Source: Mesorhizobium jarvisii (GTDB lineage Bacteria > Pseudomonadota > Alphaproteobacteria > Rhizobiales > Rhizobiaceae). From it: a stretch of 64,000 bases of DNA. The first letter of the stretch is position 1, and the number at the start of each line of letters is the position of its first letter. The position numbers were made by a program, and so were the translations under genes. The stretch covers positions 434,001-498,000 of the forward strand of contig NZ_QZXA01000002.1 in NCBI RefSeq assembly GCF_003601985.1. Direction: 5' to 3'. This document shows, piece by piece, positions 25,140-34,430 of this stretch. Below the pieces are notes generated by a model. That model made no database searches and was not told the origin of the DNA. It saw nothing but the letters and a program-made list of their open reading frames with translations.

Positions 25140-27710
25140 TCAGGTCCGCATCTTCTCGCCGCTCGGGTCGAAAGGCGCCTCGACATTGATGCGCGCCGGG
25201 CGACGGTGTCCGAGGATCTCGATCTCGAACAGGCCGGCACTTTCGTCCTCAGCGAGTGCCGCAGGAACGTAGCCCTGCGCCATCGACTTCTGGACATAGT
25301 GGGCATAGCCGCCCGACGTCACCCAGCCGACCACGCGCCAGTCGCCATCGACGATGCCGCGCACGGCGGAAGCCCCTTCGGCAGCCTTGGAGCCGCGCAC
25401 TTCCTCGCCCTTGTCGTCGAAGCGCGGCGCGCCATAGCCATGCGGCTTTTCCACCGTGCCAAAATCCTTGCTGACCTTGGCCCAGATCGGCTCGTCGCCC
25501 ATGACGTCGGCATCGGCGGCGTCGACGATGAAGGAGACGCGGCGCAGTTTCGGGCCTTCCGCCTGTTCCTTGGCAGCGGCTTCGCGGCCGATGAAATCGT
25601 TCTTCTCGAGCTTGATGAAGCGGTCCATCGAGCCTTCGAATGGTCCGTAGATCGGCCGCAGCTCGCGGAACCAGGTCGGGAAGTTCTTTTCCAGGCGCAT
25701 TGAGAGCAGGGCGCGCATGCCGAAATCGACCAGGCCGAATTCCTCGCCGGCATCCTTGATCGCCTTATAGACCAGGCGCTGGTAGGCCGGCGCCATCCAG
25801 ATCTCGTAGCCGAGATCGCCGGTGTAGGTGATGCGGTTGACCATGCAGGGGGCGCCGCCGACCGCCATCTCGCGGAAATCCATGAAGCGGAAGGCTTTGG
25901 TCGAGATGTCGACATCGACCAGCTTCTGCAAGAGGTCTCGTGACTTTGGTCCGGCGATCGACAGGCCGACCAGCGTCTGGTCGAAGCGATGGATGCGCAC
26001 CGAACCGTCTTTCGGCAGGTGCTTCTCGAACCAGCGCATGTGGTATTTCTGCGCGGCCGAAGAGCCCCAGATCATGAAGCGGTCTTCGCCGGCCTTGGCG
26101 ATGGTGAAGTCGCCGATCAGCTTGCCGAATTCGTTGATCATCGGGGTTAGCACGATGCGGCCGGTCTTCGGCATGCGGTTGGTCATAAGTCGGTTGAGGA
26201 ACTCTTCCGCGCCCGGTCCCGACACTTCGTATTTGGCGAAGTTGGCGATTTCGGTGACGCCGACGCGCTCGCGCGTGGCGCGCACTTCCTCGCCGATCGG
26301 GCCGAAATCATTGGAGCGGTGGAACGAGACGATATCCCTGGGCTCCTTGCCCTTCGGCGCGAACCAGAGCGGGGTTTCAAGGCCCCACGAGTCGCCCATG
26401 ACGGCGTTGTTGGCGAGCATGGTGTCGTAGAGTGGGGTCGTCTGCGCCGGGCGTGCGGCCGGCAGTTCCTCATTGGGGAAGCGGATCGAGAAGCGGCGCG
26501 AATAGTTTTCGCGCACCTTGGCGTTGGTGTAGCGCAGACCGGCCCATTCGCCGAAGCGGGCGACATCCATGCCCCAGACGTCGAAGCCGGGATCGCCATG
26601 CACCATCCAGTTCGACAGAGCGAGGCCGACGCCGCCGCCCTGGCTGAAGCCGGCCATGACGGCGCAGGCGCACCAGAAATTGGTCAGGCCCTGCACCGGA
26701 CCGACCAGGGGGTTGCCGTCGAGCGCGAAGGTGAAGGGGCCGTTGATGATCTGCTTGATGCCGGCCTTCTCGATGCCGGGGAAGTGCTTGAAGCCGATTT
26801 CCAGCGACGGCGCGATGCGGTCGAGATCGGGCGGCAGCAGTTCATGGCCGAAATCCCAGGGTGTGTTGACCGGCGACCATGGCTTGCAGGCTTTCTCATA
26901 GGTGCCGAGCAGGATGCCGTTGCGCTCCTGGCGGGTGTAGATCTCACCCTTGAAGTCGAGCACGCCGATCATCTCGCGGCCGGTCGACTTGTTGAACTCC
27001 TCGACCTCCGGCATCGGCTCGGTCAGGAGATACATGTGCTCCATGGCCAGCACAGGCAGTTCGACGCCGACCATGCGGCCGATCTCACGCGCCCACAGGC
27101 CGCCGCAATTGACGACATGCTCGGCGTGGACCGTGCCCTGTTCGGTGACGACGTTCCAGGTGCCGTCGGGCTGCTGCGTGAGATCGACGACGCGGTTGCG
27201 CAGCACGATCTCGGCACCGAGTTTCTTCGCCGCCTTGGAATAGGCGATGGTGGTGCCGGACGGGTCGAGATGGCCTTCGACTGGATCCCACATGGCGCCG
27301 ACGAAGTTCTTCTCATCCATCAGCGGGAACATCGCCTTGGCTTCGGACGGTGTGATCAGCTCGGTGTCCATGCCGAGATAGCGGCCCTTGGCGTGGGCCA
27401 GCCGCAGGAAGTCCATGCGCTCCGGCGTATCGGCCATCATCACGCCGCCGGTCAGGTGCAGCGAGCAGGACTGGCCCGAGATTTCCTCGATCTCCTTGTA
27501 GAGCTGCACGGTGTAGGCCTGCAGCTTGGCGACGTTGGGGTCGCCGTTCAGCGTGTGGAAACCGCCGGCCGCGTGCCAGGACGAGCCGGAGGTCAGCTCC
27601 GAACGCTCGATCAGCATGATGTCGGTCCAGCCGGCCTTGGCCAGGTGATAGAGCACCGAGCAGCCGACGACACCGCCGCCGATGACAACCGCTTTTACAT
27701 GGGATTTCAT
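25140..27710 (-). CDS. Dimethylglycine/sarcosine dehydrogenase-like flavoprotein with GcvT domain
   Basis: 856 residues, the full length of mitochondrial dimethylglycine dehydrogenase. The N-terminal DAO domain has the FAD motif GGGVVG at 11-16 and the WHAAGG segment, with H46 the expected site of covalent FAD. From about residue 430 a GcvT/aminomethyltransferase domain follows, which passes the methyl-derived carbon to tetrahydrofolate as methylene-THF. It should oxidise N-methyl groups of dimethylglycine or sarcosine, or an analogue from proline betaine. It sits between MttB (75-base gap) and the DddP-like gene. Confidence 0.88.
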   Translation of the reverse strand: MKSHVKAVVIGGGVVGCSVLYHLAKAGWTDIMLIERSELTSGSSWHAAGGFHTLNGDPNVAKLQAYTVQLYKEIEEISGQSCSLHLTGGVMMADTPERMDFLRLAHAKGRYLGMDTELITPSEAKAMFPLMDEKNFVGAMWDPVEGHLDPSGTTIAYSKAAKKLGAEIVLRNRVVDLTQQPDGTWNVVTEQGTVHAEHVVNCGGLWAREIGRMVGVELPVLAMEHMYLLTEPMPEVEEFNKSTGREMIGVLDFKGEIYTRQERNGILLGTYEKACKPWSPVNTPWDFGHELLPPDLDRIAPSLEIGFKHFPGIEKAGIKQIINGPFTFALDGNPLVGPVQGLTNFWCACAVMAGFSQGGGVGLALSNWMVHGDPGFDVWGMDVARFGEWAGLRYTNAKVRENYSRRFSIRFPNEELPAARPAQTTPLYDTMLANNAVMGDSWGLETPLWFAPKGKEPRDIVSFHRSNDFGPIGEEVRATRERVGVTEIANFAKYEVSGPGAEEFLNRLMTNRMPKTGRIVLTPMINEFGKLIGDFTIAKAGEDRFMIWGSSAAQKYHMRWFEKHLPKDGSVRIHRFDQTLVGLSIAGPKSRDLLQKLVDVDISTKAFRFMDFREMAVGGAPCMVNRITYTGDLGYEIWMAPAYQRLVYKAIKDAGEEFGLVDFGMRALLSMRLEKNFPTWFRELRPIYGPFEGSMDRFIKLEKNDFIGREAAAKEQAEGPKLRRVSFIVDAADADVMGDEPIWAKVSKDFGTVEKPHGYGAPRFDDKGEEVRGSKAAEGASAVRGIVDGDWRVVGWVTSGGYAHYVQKSMAQGYVPAALAEDESAGLFEIEILGHRRPARINVEAPFDPSGEKMRT

Positions 27711-27785
27711 GAAGATAGGTCCGTTTTTGCGTAAATTGAATCAGAGGTTTCGGTCGCTGGCGGTCACGACGCCCGCCATGCACGA

Positions 27786-29363
27786 TCAAAAATCGGTCGG
27801 CGCGCCGCCTTCGGCCGTGCGCTTCTGGACGAAGTCGTTGAGTTCCTCGCGGATCGCCGGATCCATGTAGGGCTCTTCATAGGATGCCAGCCGTTCCTTC
27901 CAGACCTTGTTGGCCTTCTCCATCGCCGTTGGCGAGCCAGCTTCCGCCCAGGTCTCGAAATTGCGCCAATCGGAAATGATCGGCGAATAGAAGGCGGTCT
28001 TGTAGCGGTCCTGCGTATGCTGGGTGCCGAAGAAATGGCCGCCGGGGCCAACCGACTGGATGGCGTCGAAGCCGAGCGCCTCCTCTGACAGGTCGAGCGG
28101 GGTGAGGAATTCGGCCACCATCTGCAACAGGTCGATGTCGAGAATGGTTTTCTCGTAGGAGCAGCGCAGGCCGCCCTCGAGCCAGCCGGCGGCATGCATC
28201 ATCAGATTGCCGCCGCCCTGGATGGCGCCCCACAGCGAGAACACGCTCTCATAGGCCGCCTGCGCGTCGACCGTGTTGGCGGCGCAGGTGTTGGAGGTGC
28301 GGTAGGGGATGTTATAGCGGCGGGCAAGCTGGCCGCCGACAAGCTGCGCCTTCATATATTCGGGCGTGCCGAAGGCCGGTGAGCCGGACTTCATGTCGAC
28401 ATTGGAAGTGAAGCCGCCATAGCCGACAGGCGCGCCCCTGCGCACCATCTGGGCAAAGGCGATGCCGGACAGCGCCTCGGCATTCTGCTGCACCAGCGCG
28501 CCAGCGATGGTGACCGGCGCCATGGCGCCCGACAGGGTGAAGGGCGTGACGACAACGACCTGGCCCTTGCTCGACATCTGGATGATACCTTCCATCATCG
28601 GCACGTCGAGCTTGAGCGGCGAATTGGTGTTGATGATGGTGAAGACGGACGGCTCCTCGAGCAGTTGCTCGTGGCTGATGCCGCGCGCGATCCTGGCGAT
28701 CTCGATGCCGTCGACATTGCGCTCCTTGCCGAGCGAATAGATGTGAAACACCTTGTCGGTCAGCGTGGCGAGGTCGCGGATGCATTCGAGGTGGCGCACC
28801 GACGGATGGATATCGGTCGGCTCGACCGGATAGCCGCCGGTGCAGTTCAGGATGTTGTGCATCTGCGCCAGGCGCAGGAAATTGCGGTAGTCGGCCTGGT
28901 TGCCGGGTCGGCGGCCTCGATCGATGTCGGAGCAGTTCGGCGCCGACGCCATCATCGAGATGATCAGATTGTCGCCGCCAAAGCGCACACTATGCGCAGG
29001 GTTGCGGGCATGGATGGTGAATTCCGACGGGCAGTGCGAGATGAGTTCGAGGATCATGTCGCTGTCGAAGCGCACGCGCTCCGAGCCTTCGCGCACATCG
29101 GCGCCATGCGCCTTCATGATGCGGCGGGCTTCGTCGTGCAGGACGTCGACGCCGATTTCCCTGAGCACGCGCAAGGAGGCGAGGTGGATCGATTCCAGCT
29201 CGTCTTCCGACACCAGCCTGGTCGGCGCCAGCGGGTTTTTCAGCTGGCGGAAAGCCGGTTGCTCGAACGCGGCCGAGCCTCCGGCGCGCTTTCCGGCGCG
29301 GCCGCCACGGCGGGCACGGTCGGGTGCCAGGGCCGGTTCTAAGGGGTTTACGGCGGCGGTCAT
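27786..29363 (-). CDS. Second MttB-family methyltransferase without pyrrolysine
   Basis: 525 residues from MTAAVNPLEP; GAGGA sits six bases before the ATG at 29363. It shares the family core with the MttB at 13000 (GAMAPVTIAG, PAFGTPEYMK, HAAGWLEGGL) but is clearly divergent, so it probably uses a different amine. The frame has no in-frame amber. The N-terminus is Arg/Gly-rich and looks disordered. It heads a three-gene run with a dimethylglycine-dehydrogenase-like and a DddP-like gene. No second corrinoid protein is in the window, so both MttB proteins may share the one at 12012-12710. Confidence 0.88.
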   Translation of the reverse strand: MTAAVNPLEPALAPDRARRGGRAGKRAGGSAAFEQPAFRQLKNPLAPTRLVSEDELESIHLASLRVLREIGVDVLHDEARRIMKAHGADVREGSERVRFDSDMILELISHCPSEFTIHARNPAHSVRFGGDNLIISMMASAPNCSDIDRGRRPGNQADYRNFLRLAQMHNILNCTGGYPVEPTDIHPSVRHLECIRDLATLTDKVFHIYSLGKERNVDGIEIARIARGISHEQLLEEPSVFTIINTNSPLKLDVPMMEGIIQMSSKGQVVVVTPFTLSGAMAPVTIAGALVQQNAEALSGIAFAQMVRRGAPVGYGGFTSNVDMKSGSPAFGTPEYMKAQLVGGQLARRYNIPYRTSNTCAANTVDAQAAYESVFSLWGAIQGGGNLMMHAAGWLEGGLRCSYEKTILDIDLLQMVAEFLTPLDLSEEALGFDAIQSVGPGGHFFGTQHTQDRYKTAFYSPIISDWRNFETWAEAGSPTAMEKANKVWKERLASYEEPYMDPAIREELNDFVQKRTAEGGAPTDF

Positions 29364-29619
29364 GATGGTCCTCGTAGGATGCGAATAGCGGGCGGCATAA
29401 TGGACCGGCGGCCCGCCGGCCATTGCGGAGGCGGCGACCACTAGGGCGAGGGAAGCGACATGCCGGAACGGCAGCTGTGTGGCCGCGGCATCGCCTGATC
29501 ACCGCGCTGTTGGCGCAAGCGGATTTAGCTTACCGGCCCTTTCTTTCCCCGAATTGAACCCGTAGCTGGTGGGCCTTGCCGGCAGGGAGGTCAGCCGGCA
29601 CCTCACATGGAATGATGGA

Positions 29620-30795
29620 ATGGTCGCAACCAGCTCGAGCGAAGGCGAAGCGGGGACGCAGTGGGCAGCGCTCGCCGGCGTCACCGCGGCACTTGCCATG
29701 TTCGGCGCCGCGCAAGGGCTGAGCTCACCGCTGTTCACGCTTTTGATGCAGAAGCAAGGCATGTCGCCCGGGCTGATCGGCCTGTCGGCGGCGATGATGC
29801 CGCTCGGCCTGATCCTGTCGGCCTCGTTCGTGCCGGCGGCGGTGCGGCTGGTCGGTGCGCGCAACCTGGCGGTCGGCTGCTCGCTGATCGGCGCGCTGTG
29901 TTTCCTCGGCATCGGCTATCTGCAGAACTGGATGGCCTGGTACATCATCCGCTTCATCATCGGGGTCGTCATCAATCCGCTCTATATCCTCGGCGAGGTC
30001 TGGGCGCTGTCGCTAGCGCCGCCTTCGCGGCGCGGCCGGGTGATGGGCGTGTTCAACACGCTGATGGGCGCCGGTTATGCGGCGGGGCCCTTCACCCTGA
30101 CCTTCGTCGGCACGTCGGGCTGGGCACCCTTCAGGGTCGGCATCGGTGGCTTCGTGCTTTGCGCGGTCATCCTGCGCCTTGTCTCCTCGAAGCTTACCGG
30201 GTTCGAGGATGACGGGCAGCCAGCCGGCAGCTTTGTCGGCTTCGCCCGGCTGGCGCCGGCGCTGCTGCTGGCCGTGCTGGTCTCGGCCGCCGTCCAGCAG
30301 AGCACCTATGCGCTGGTCCCGGTCTTCGGCACCGGCTATGGCCTGCCGGAAGCCGTGCTCGCCGCGCTGGTGATGGCACTGTCGCTCGGCAACATCCTGC
30401 TGCAGATCCCGCTCGGCCTGCTGGCGGAACGGTTCGGTGGCCGCCCGATGATCGTAGCCTGCGCGGTGGCGACGGCAATCTGCGCGGCGCTGCTGCCGCT
30501 GCTGATCACCACGCCGCTGATCTGGGGCGTGCTGCTGGTGATGGGCGCGGTGGGCTACGGCGTCTATACGATGGCATTGGTCGAACTCGGCAGCCGCTTC
30601 AAGGGCACGCTGCTCGTCACCGGCAATGCGGCCTTCGCCCTGCTGTGGGGCGTTGGCGGCATTGTCGGCCCGCCGGGCGCCGGCCTGCTGATGCAAGGCA
30701 TCGGCCCGCTGGGCCTGCCCGTGGTGATCTTCGGTCTCGATGCGGCTCTGGTCGCCTTCGCCTTGTTCCGCTCCTCGCAACGCCGAGCCTCCTGA
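29620..30795 (+). CDS. MFS transporter, first of a tandem pair
   Basis: About 391 residues with twelve hydrophobic segments. The MFS loop-2 element appears as RLVGARN, with a GERW-like EVWALSLAPPSRRGRVMG stretch between helices 4 and 5. The start at 29620 has only a weak GGA upstream; an earlier GTG at 29569 is possible. It is divergent from mttB2. It is about half identical by eye to the next gene and resembles YcaD/UhpC-like transporters of small organic solutes. The substrate could be a methylated amine, given the location, but nothing in sequence shows that. Confidence 0.8.
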   Translation: MVATSSSEGEAGTQWAALAGVTAALAMFGAAQGLSSPLFTLLMQKQGMSPGLIGLSAAMMPLGLILSASFVPAAVRLVGARNLAVGCSLIGALCFLGIGYLQNWMAWYIIRFIIGVVINPLYILGEVWALSLAPPSRRGRVMGVFNTLMGAGYAAGPFTLTFVGTSGWAPFRVGIGGFVLCAVILRLVSSKLTGFEDDGQPAGSFVGFARLAPALLLAVLVSAAVQQSTYALVPVFGTGYGLPEAVLAALVMALSLGNILLQIPLGLLAERFGGRPMIVACAVATAICAALLPLLITTPLIWGVLLVMGAVGYGVYTMALVELGSRFKGTLLVTGNAAFALLWGVGGIVGPPGAGLLMQGIGPLGLPVVIFGLDAALVAFALFRSSQRRAS

Positions 30796-30887
30796 CATGG
30801 ATCTGGCTGGAGCAAGCGCTTTCCGCTGGCGGGGCTTACCGCTGTTTGGCCGAGCCGGTAATCCTGCCGGGCACCAACGGTAGGACC

Positions 30888-32048
30888 ATGGCCGCGGCGG
30901 ATTCGAAAACTGGCGAAGGAATGCAATGGGCGGCGATCACCGGCGTGATCGCGACCGTCTCGGTGTTCGCCATCGCGCAGGGGCTGTCCTATCCGCTGCT
31001 GAGCTTCATCCTGCAGCGCCAGGGCGTCTCGCCGGCGATGATCGGCCTGTCGGCGGCGATGACGCCGATCGGCTTCATCGTCTCGTCGCCGCTGATCCCG
31101 GGGCTTGCGCGGCGGTTCGGGGCGGGGCGCACGGCGCTTACTTGCGCCGCGCTCTCGGCCGTGGTGCTGGCGCTGATCGGCTGGACGCAGAATGTCTATC
31201 TGTGGTTTCCGCTGCGCTTCCTGATCGGCGTGGTGACCAACCCGCTATACGTCTTGAGCGAGATCTGGGTGATTGCCCTTGCGCCGCCGGCCAGGCGCGG
31301 GCGCATCATGGGCGTCTATTCGACGATCATTTCGGCCGGCTTCGCGGCCGGCCCGCTCTGCCTGCTCGCCGTCGGTACGCAGGGATGGCCGCCCTTCCTC
31401 GTCGGTATTTGTGCCTTCGTGCTATGCGGCATGTGCCTGGCGTCGGTGCTGCCGCGCCTGCCGAAGGTGGACGAGGCCGGGCATCGGGTTTCCGTTCTGG
31501 GCTTCGTACCGATGGCGTGGCTGCTTCTGTTGGCGGTCATCGTGGCCGCGGGTTTCGAACAGGGGGCGCTGGCCTTGCTGCCGGTCTATGGCAACCACTA
31601 TGGTATCGCGGAAGCCCGCATGTCGGCGCTGCTGTCGATGATGATCGCCGGCAACATTGCCATGCAGGTGCCGCTCGGCCTGCTGGCGGAGAGGCTGACC
31701 GCACGCCTGGTGCGGCTCGCCTGTGTTTCCTTGACCGTGCTCGGATGCGTGTTGCTGCCGCTTCTCATCGAAACGCCGCTGATCTGGCCGATGATCTTCG
31801 TCTGGGGAGCGGTCTCCTACGGCATCTACACGATGTCGATCATCGAGCTGGGCGAGCGTTTCACCGGCTCGACCCTGGTCGCCGGCAACGCCGCCTTCTC
31901 GCTGATGTGGGGCGTCGGCGGCATAGCCGTGCCGCCGCTGGCCGGCAGCGCCATGGATATACTGGGTGCGAGAGGCCTGCCGATCACGCTTTGCCTCATG
32001 TGCCTGGCCCTGACGGTCGCGAGCCTCGCTGGTCGCGCGAAGGCCTAA
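30888..32048 (+). CDS. MFS transporter, second of a tandem pair
   Basis: 386 residues from MAAADSKTGEG; AGGA lies just before the ATG at 30888, and the open frame upstream belongs to the preceding gene's shadow. Twelve membrane spans. Motifs parallel those of the first copy at the same places (GLSYPLLSFILQRQGVSP, IWVIALAPPARRGRIMG), so the pair arose by tandem duplication. The gap between them is 92 bases. Substrate unknown. Confidence 0.8.
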   Translation: MAAADSKTGEGMQWAAITGVIATVSVFAIAQGLSYPLLSFILQRQGVSPAMIGLSAAMTPIGFIVSSPLIPGLARRFGAGRTALTCAALSAVVLALIGWTQNVYLWFPLRFLIGVVTNPLYVLSEIWVIALAPPARRGRIMGVYSTIISAGFAAGPLCLLAVGTQGWPPFLVGICAFVLCGMCLASVLPRLPKVDEAGHRVSVLGFVPMAWLLLLAVIVAAGFEQGALALLPVYGNHYGIAEARMSALLSMMIAGNIAMQVPLGLLAERLTARLVRLACVSLTVLGCVLLPLLIETPLIWPMIFVWGAVSYGIYTMSIIELGERFTGSTLVAGNAAFSLMWGVGGIAVPPLAGSAMDILGARGLPITLCLMCLALTVASLAGRAKA

Positions 32049-32126
32049 ATCCTTGGCTGCAACTCTTGAATATCGGACGCGGCATGTCGATGTTGCATGC
32101 CCAAGCATTGCCTATTTGGAGATTCC

Positions 32127-34190
32127 ATGACCAAGCCCATCGCCAAGCCAGAAGCCGATACCGCGGACCCCTTCCTCTGGCTGGAGGACAGGACCAGCAA
32201 ACAGTCGCTCGACTGGGTGCATGGCCAGAACGAGATCGCGGTTGGCGAATTGCAGGGCGATCCTTCGTATCAGGCGTCGTTCCAGACGGCACTCGACCTG
32301 ATGACGGCCGAGGACAACATCGCCGTCGGCGCGGCAGTAGCCGGCCACGTCTATAATTTCTGGCAGGACAAGACCAATGCGCTCGGCCTGTGGCGCCGCA
32401 CGACAGTCGCTTCCTACAAGACCGAGAAGCCGGTCTGGGAAACGATCATCGACTTCGACGAGCTTGCGGCGAAGGAGGGGATAAAATGGGTGTTCAGCGG
32501 TGCCAGCCGGCTCTATCCGGACTTCAGCCGCTGCCTGCTGTCGATGTCGCCGGACGGCGGCGACGCCAGCGAGATGCGCGAATTCGACATCGAAACCAGA
32601 TTGTTCATCGAGGGCGGGTTCCGTGCGCCGGCTTCCAAGTCGGGTTTCGGCTGGCTGGACAAGGACACGGTCATCGTCTCGGCGGCGTTCGAGGAATCCG
32701 ACAAGACCGAGTCCGGCTACCCGCGTGTGATCAAGCTCTGGAAACGCGGCACGGCGCTGGAAGAGGCGACGCCGATCTTCGAGGCGCAGAAAGACGATCT
32801 CGCCGCAGGAGCCGGCGTCGAGTTCGACGGCGAGAAGCGTCACGTGTTCCTGGCGCGGGCTATCAATTTCTTCGCGTCGCACAGTTTCCTGCATCTCCCA
32901 TCTGGCGAAAACAGGCGCATTCCGCTGCCCGACGACGCCACCGACACATCGCTTTTCAAGGACCAGCTGGTGTTCGGGGTGCGCACGCCATGGATGGCAC
33001 CGGATGGCACGGTGTGCAAACCGGACGGGCTCTATTCGCTCGATTTCGCGCACTGGATCGAAAGCGGCGGTTTCGGCGCCATCGAAACCTTGCTGGCGCC
33101 GGCGCATCGCGTGTCCATCGCCGGGCTCGCCAGAACGCAGGACCGGCTGTTCGTCAGCCTGATGGACAACGTGCGCGGCAAGGTTCTCGTCTGCGAGCGC
33201 AAGAATGGCGCCTGGTCGCTGAAGCCGGCCGCGTTGCCTGAGAACGGCACTATCGGCATCAGCCATGCCGAGCGCTTCGGCTCCAGCGTGTCCTTCTCCT
33301 TCACGGATTTCCTGACGCCGAGCTCGATCATCTGGTCGGATGACGACGGCGAGACGCTTGCCACGGTGAAGTCGCAGCCGGCGCGCTTCGATGCCGCGCC
33401 GCTGATCTCGGAACAGTTCGAGGCGCGCTCGAAGGACGGCACGATGATCCCATACTTCGTCGTCCGGCGCCGTGACCAGAAAGGGCCGGTGCCTACGCTG
33501 CTCTACGGTTATGGCGGCTTCGAAGTGCCGCTCTTGCCGGGCTATGCCGGCGTGCGCGGCAGGCTGTGGCTGGAGAAGGGCAATGCCTATGTGCAGGCCT
33601 GCATTCGCGGTGGCGGCGAGTTCGGGCCCGCCTGGCACCAGGCGGCGCTGAAAGGCAATCGCCAGAACGGTTTTGACGACTTCGCCGCGGTGGCCGAGGA
33701 CGTCGTCAGGCGCGGCATCGCGACGGCAAGCTCGCTCGGCATCCAAGGTGGCTCGAATGGCGGCCTGCTGACCGGCGTTTCACTGACGCAGCGCCCGGAA
33801 CTCTTTGGCGCCGTCATCATCGAGGTGCCGCTGCTCGACATGCTGCGCTACACCGAATTGCCGCCCGGCGCCTCATGGATGGCCGAGTATGGCGATCCGT
33901 CGAAGCCGGAAGACGCCAGGTGGCTGTCTGCCTATTCGCCCTACCAGCATGTCAGGGTGGGTGCCGCCTATCCGCCGGTGCTGCTGACGACCTCGACCGC
34001 CGACGACCGCGTCCATCCCGGCCATGCCCGCAAGATGGCGGCACGCCTGCTGGAGGCCGGCCACGCCGGGACACTCTTCTTTGAAGAGACCGAAGGCGGG
34101 CATGGCGGACGTGGCGATCGCCGGCCGCAGGCGGCGCAGACGGCGATGAAATATGTCTTCCTGCAGCGGGCACTGAGCGCCAAGGCTTAG
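32127..34190 (+). CDS. Prolyl oligopeptidase family serine peptidase (S9)
   Basis: 687 residues: an N-terminal seven-bladed propeller (about 70-420) and a C-terminal alpha/beta hydrolase domain. Catalytic residues are visible as S543 in GGSNGG, D626 or D627 in TADDRVHP and H659 in EGGHGG. There is no signal peptide, so it is cytoplasmic and cleaves short proline-containing peptides, the usual role of the family. GGAG lies six bases before the ATG at 32127. It follows the MFS pair in the same direction. Confidence 0.9.
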   Translation: MTKPIAKPEADTADPFLWLEDRTSKQSLDWVHGQNEIAVGELQGDPSYQASFQTALDLMTAEDNIAVGAAVAGHVYNFWQDKTNALGLWRRTTVASYKTEKPVWETIIDFDELAAKEGIKWVFSGASRLYPDFSRCLLSMSPDGGDASEMREFDIETRLFIEGGFRAPASKSGFGWLDKDTVIVSAAFEESDKTESGYPRVIKLWKRGTALEEATPIFEAQKDDLAAGAGVEFDGEKRHVFLARAINFFASHSFLHLPSGENRRIPLPDDATDTSLFKDQLVFGVRTPWMAPDGTVCKPDGLYSLDFAHWIESGGFGAIETLLAPAHRVSIAGLARTQDRLFVSLMDNVRGKVLVCERKNGAWSLKPAALPENGTIGISHAERFGSSVSFSFTDFLTPSSIIWSDDDGETLATVKSQPARFDAAPLISEQFEARSKDGTMIPYFVVRRRDQKGPVPTLLYGYGGFEVPLLPGYAGVRGRLWLEKGNAYVQACIRGGGEFGPAWHQAALKGNRQNGFDDFAAVAEDVVRRGIATASSLGIQGGSNGGLLTGVSLTQRPELFGAVIIEVPLLDMLRYTELPPGASWMAEYGDPSKPEDARWLSAYSPYQHVRVGAAYPPVLLTTSTADDRVHPGHARKMAARLLEAGHAGTLFFEETEGGHGGRGDRRPQAAQTAMKYVFLQRALSAKA

Positions 34191-34254
34191 AATCGGCCAT
34201 GGGCCAAGCAAAGGGTGGTTCACCTCGGCCAGCCTTTGCTCTAAGGTGCCCTGC

Positions 34255-34380
34255 ATGGCTCCTGCTATGACCTTTGTCTGCACGTTCGGGGTCGCGGTGA
34301 CACCGTCACCGCGCACGCTGCGCGCGGAGCTTTTGCGGCTGTGCGCCCGCATCGGTTATTCGCCGCCCGCCAGCCTCTGA
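34255..34380 (+). CDS. Possible 41-residue small protein
   Basis: The frame MAPAMTFVCTFGVAV... ends at a TGA at 34378-34380. AAGGTG is seven bases before the ATG. No family recognised. A hairpin with arms AGCAAAGG and CCTTTGCT (about 34206-34241) precedes it, so the stretch could instead be the tail of the peptidase transcript. It ends 50 bases before the aminotransferase. Confidence 0.3.
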   Translation: MAPAMTFVCTFGVAVTPSPRTLRAELLRLCARIGYSPPASL

Positions 34381-34430
34381 TGCATTCGCCCCGGCGCCTG
34401 CCGGACTGAATCCAGAGGAAAGAATCAGAC

